Below, piece by piece: positions 61,843-64,000 of a DNA stretch of 64,000 nt. Under the pieces are notes generated by a model. That model did not search any database and was not told the DNA's origin. It saw only the letters and a list, made by a program, of their open reading frames with translations. The DNA lies in the NCBI GenBank assembly GCA_002292285.1, contig DBBP01000002.1, positions 216,749 through 280,748 on the forward strand. Reading direction: 5' to 3'. Position numbers and translations under genes: made by a program. Every line of letters starts with the position of its first letter. Position 1 is the first letter of the stretch. This DNA comes from Proteobacteria bacterium UBA981. GTDB lineage: Bacteria; Pseudomonadota; Gammaproteobacteria; Ga0077536.

Positions 61843-63360
61843 ATGAAGATTAAGCCGCCGACACTTGACGATATTGAAATCATTGCCGAGCAATACGGAC
61901 TGGAACTATCCGTTGAGGATCTCGAATCGTTTCAGGGGTTGATGACCGGCACCTTGGCGTCTTACGAACGCATTGACGAATTAGTGGAACCGAAGCCGCC
62001 CGTGAAGTATCCCCGCACGCCCGGTTACCGCCCGGAGCCTGCAGAGAACCCCCTTAACGCCTGGTATTACAAATGTGCCATCACCGGCGCGCGTGGCGGT
62101 AAGCTCAAAGGCCGTACGGTGGTCGTCAAAGACAACGTGTGTGTCGCTGGGGTGCCGATGATGAACGGTACTGCAGTGCTGGAAAGCTATACGCCGGATA
62201 TCGACGCCACGGTGGTCACTCGGCTGCTCGACGCGGGGGCCGAGATCGTCGGCAAGTCCGTGTGTGAAAGCCTGTGTTTTTCGGGCGGCAGTCACACTAG
62301 TGACACTGGACCTGTGCGCAATCCACACAACCGGGCGCACAGCACCGGCGGTTCGTCGAGTGGCAGCGCCGCGCTGGTAGCGAGCGGCGAAGTCGATCTG
62401 GCCATTGGCGGCGACCAGGGCGGTTCAATCCGCATGCCGGCAAGTTGGTGTGGGGTTTATGGCCTCAAACCCACTCACGGACTAGTGCCCTATACCGGCG
62501 CTTTTCCGATCGAGCTGACCCTCGATCATCTCGGCCCCATTACCAGTAACGTCAGCGATTGTGCAGTCATGCTCGAGGCCATCGCGGGCGACGATGGTAT
62601 GGACCCGCGCCAGCGCAATGTTAGAACGGAACGCTACAGCAAGGCACTAACTGGCGACGTCTCCGATTTACGCATCGGCATTGTGAGCGAAGGCTTTGGA
62701 TGGGCCAACTCGTCCGAGGCGGATGTTGATGAGGCCGTGCGTAACGCTGCCGGGGTCTTTGGCAAGCTCGGAGCGAGCGTCGAGGAGGTCTCGATTCCGA
62801 TGCACCTAGACGGCATCCACATCTGGAATGCCATTGCGATCGAAGGGGCTGCAGCGCTGATGATCAAGGGCAATAGCATGGGCACCAACTGGGAAGGCTA
62901 TTACAATACCGGCCTGCTCGATGTCTTTGCGCGGGGGCGGCTCACGCGACCGAACGACTTGTCCGAAACCACCAAACTCGTGATGCTGATGGGCCAATAC
63001 ATGGAAGATAATTACCACGGTCGGTATTACGCCAAAGGCCAGAATCTCTCAAGGAAGCTGCGCAACGCTTATGATGCTGCGCTGCGCAACTATGACGTGC
63101 TGCTGATGCCGACTTTACCCATGAAAGCGACTAAAATTCCACCTCACGATTGCTCTCGCGAAGAGGTTGTCGCGCGCGGTCTGGAAATGCTGAATAACAC
63201 CGCACCCTTCGACGCCAGCAGTCATCCGGCCATGACCGTACCGTGCGCCATGTCTGACGGCCTGCCCGTTGGCATGATGCTCATCGGGCGTCATTTCGAT
63301 GAAAGCACGCTACTGCGCGCCGCCCACGCGTTTGAACAGAACAGCAACTGGAACAGCTAA
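61843..63360 (+). CDS. amidase (amidase signature family), nitrile-hydratase-linked type
   Basis: Hydrolyses amides to carboxylic acid and ammonia. With the start at 61843 (MKIKPPTLDD) the Ser-cisSer-Lys triad falls at K96 (VVVKDNV), S171 (GGSSSGSA) and S195 (GGDQGGSIR). These are the numbers known for the Rhodococcus nitrile-hydratase-linked amidase, so this start is preferred over 61798. The 505-residue protein also shares PMMNGTAVLE and PYTGAFPIELT with that group. The gene lies 12 bp before the nitrile hydratase alpha gene, so nitrile is turned to amide and then to acid by one operon. Confidence 0.93.
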   Translation: MKIKPPTLDDIEIIAEQYGLELSVEDLESFQGLMTGTLASYERIDELVEPKPPVKYPRTPGYRPEPAENPLNAWYYKCAITGARGGKLKGRTVVVKDNVCVAGVPMMNGTAVLESYTPDIDATVVTRLLDAGAEIVGKSVCESLCFSGGSHTSDTGPVRNPHNRAHSTGGSSSGSAALVASGEVDLAIGGDQGGSIRMPASWCGVYGLKPTHGLVPYTGAFPIELTLDHLGPITSNVSDCAVMLEAIAGDDGMDPRQRNVRTERYSKALTGDVSDLRIGIVSEGFGWANSSEADVDEAVRNAAGVFGKLGASVEEVSIPMHLDGIHIWNAIAIEGAAALMIKGNSMGTNWEGYYNTGLLDVFARGRLTRPNDLSETTKLVMLMGQYMEDNYHGRYYAKGQNLSRKLRNAYDAALRNYDVLLMPTLPMKATKIPPHDCSREEVVARGLEMLNNTAPFDASSHPAMTVPCAMSDGLPVGMMLIGRHFDESTLLRAAHAFEQNSNWNS

Positions 63361-63372
63361 GGATCAACAGAC

Positions 63373-64000
63373 ATGAGTGCAGGCGACGATAATCATCATA
63401 ACGACGACCATGATCACGACCATCAGCATGCTAACAGCCGCCCTCTGAGCGACCCCGAACTGCGTGTCAAAGCGCTGGAGTCTGTGTTGGTGGATAAAGG
63501 TCTCATTGACCCTGCAGCAATGGATGCCTTAATCGAAAATTATGAGACGCGCGTCGGGCCACATAATGGCGCGCAGGTTGTCGCACATGCCTGGAGCGAC
63601 CAACAGTACCGCCAGCGTTTGCTGGAGGACGGCACCAAAGCAATTGCTGAACTCGGTTTTTCCGGCATGGAAGGCGAAGACATGGTGGTCGTCGAGAATT
63701 CCGCAACGGTCCACAATGTTTTGGTGTGCACGCTGTGCTCCTGCTACCCGTGGCCGACGCTCGGTCTGCCCCCGGTTTGGTATAAATCCGCCCCCTATCG
63801 TTCGCGCGTGATCAGCGAACCGCGCAAAGTGTTAAAGGAATTCGGTCTCAAGATCGGCGACGACGTTGAGGTCCGGGTATGGGACAGCACGGCGGAATTG
63901 CGCTACATGGTGTTGCCGGAGCGCCCACCTGGCACCGACGGTATGAGCGAGGAGCAGTTGGCGGCGCTGGTGACGCGCGATGCCATGATCGGCGTTAGTC
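63373..64000 (+). CDS. nthA: nitrile hydratase alpha subunit, cobalt type, partial at the C-terminus
   Basis: Hydrates nitriles to amides with NthB. The metal-binding claw is VCTLCSC with C119, C122 and C124; the Thr in CTLCSC marks the cobalt type (iron types have CSLCSC). Normally the second and third Cys are oxidised to sulfinate and sulfenate. The N-terminus is rich in His and Asp (HHNDDHDHDHQHAN), a possible metal store or delivery site. The YPWPTLGLPP block after the claw is intact. About 209 codons are seen and the window ends inside the gene; the beta subunit and activator should follow. Confidence 0.95.
   Translation, partial: MSAGDDNHHNDDHDHDHQHANSRPLSDPELRVKALESVLVDKGLIDPAAMDALIENYETRVGPHNGAQVVAHAWSDQQYRQRLLEDGTKAIAELGFSGMEGEDMVVVENSATVHNVLVCTLCSCYPWPTLGLPPVWYKSAPYRSRVISEPRKVLKEFGLKIGDDVEVRVWDSTAELRYMVLPERPPGTDGMSEEQLAALVTRDAMIGVS

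Noticed and set aside
1..64000. CRISPR arrays, prophage, insertion sequences, rRNA operons
   Set aside because: No direct-repeat arrays, transposase, integrase or phage structural genes were seen in reading the window.

Overview
This is a chromosomal stretch of a Gram-negative bacterium, most likely a gammaproteobacterium. The reasons are outer-membrane and lipoprotein genes (YhdP, DacB, lipoboxes), a UbiA-type ubiquinone gene, a bifunctional SpoT, RNase G, and gene orders typical of Gammaproteobacteria (prfB-lysS, recJ next to an RpfE-type gene, alaC-hom-thrC, rng-yhdP, nudJ-mnmA, rph/yicC, gmk-rpoZ-spoT-ridA-recG-ubiA). The lysS-prfB-recJ-rpfE order recalls the rpf region of Xanthomonas, but no diffusible-factor genes are present. 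I see no prophage, insertion sequence, CRISPR array, rRNA or tRNA gene.

Layout. 1-227 (minus) is the start of an HvfA-type copper-binding peptide precursor, cut by the window edge. 463-9814 (minus) is a housekeeping block: lysS, prfB with its programmed frameshift, recJ, an RpfE-like gene, then thrC-hom-alaC. 9976-21782 holds tldD, a lone glcD, a GlgC-family protein that has lost its catalytic residues, rng, yhdP, nudJ and mnmA. 21880-28552 holds acnA, nhaB behind a structured leader, a secreted serine hydrolase, a tiny lipoprotein and a DUF4404 protein. 28576-31106 (minus) is rph-rdgB-hemW, divergent from yicC-gmk-rpoZ-spoT-ridA-recG-ubiA. 39192-49367 is a mixed zone of short operons: a PuuD-like membrane protein, a VanZ-like protein, a CoA-transferase, small enzymes, dacB, a MalY-type lyase, an SDR, a lipoprotein hydrolase, a SAM hydrolase and a methyltransferase.

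The right end (49378-64000) is an accessory catabolic region. A TetR regulator with a perfect palindromic operator is divergent from HyuA and HyuB genes. The HyuB protein carries a C-terminal zinc domain resembling the acetone carboxylase gamma subunit. A phytanoyl-CoA dioxygenase-like gene and a PQQ/cytochrome c dehydrogenase follow. After a SulP transporter and an arginine-rich DUF3300 protein come an amidase and a cobalt-type nitrile hydratase alpha subunit, the latter running off the window. Together these suggest use of ketones or cyclic amides, alcohols and nitriles, but the substrates are not known.

The most unusual items are the HvfA precursor at the left edge, the GlgC pseudoenzyme, the HyuB/acetone-carboxylase-gamma fusion under its own TetR operator, a three-tier foldback between recJ and prfB, and the structured nhaB leader.
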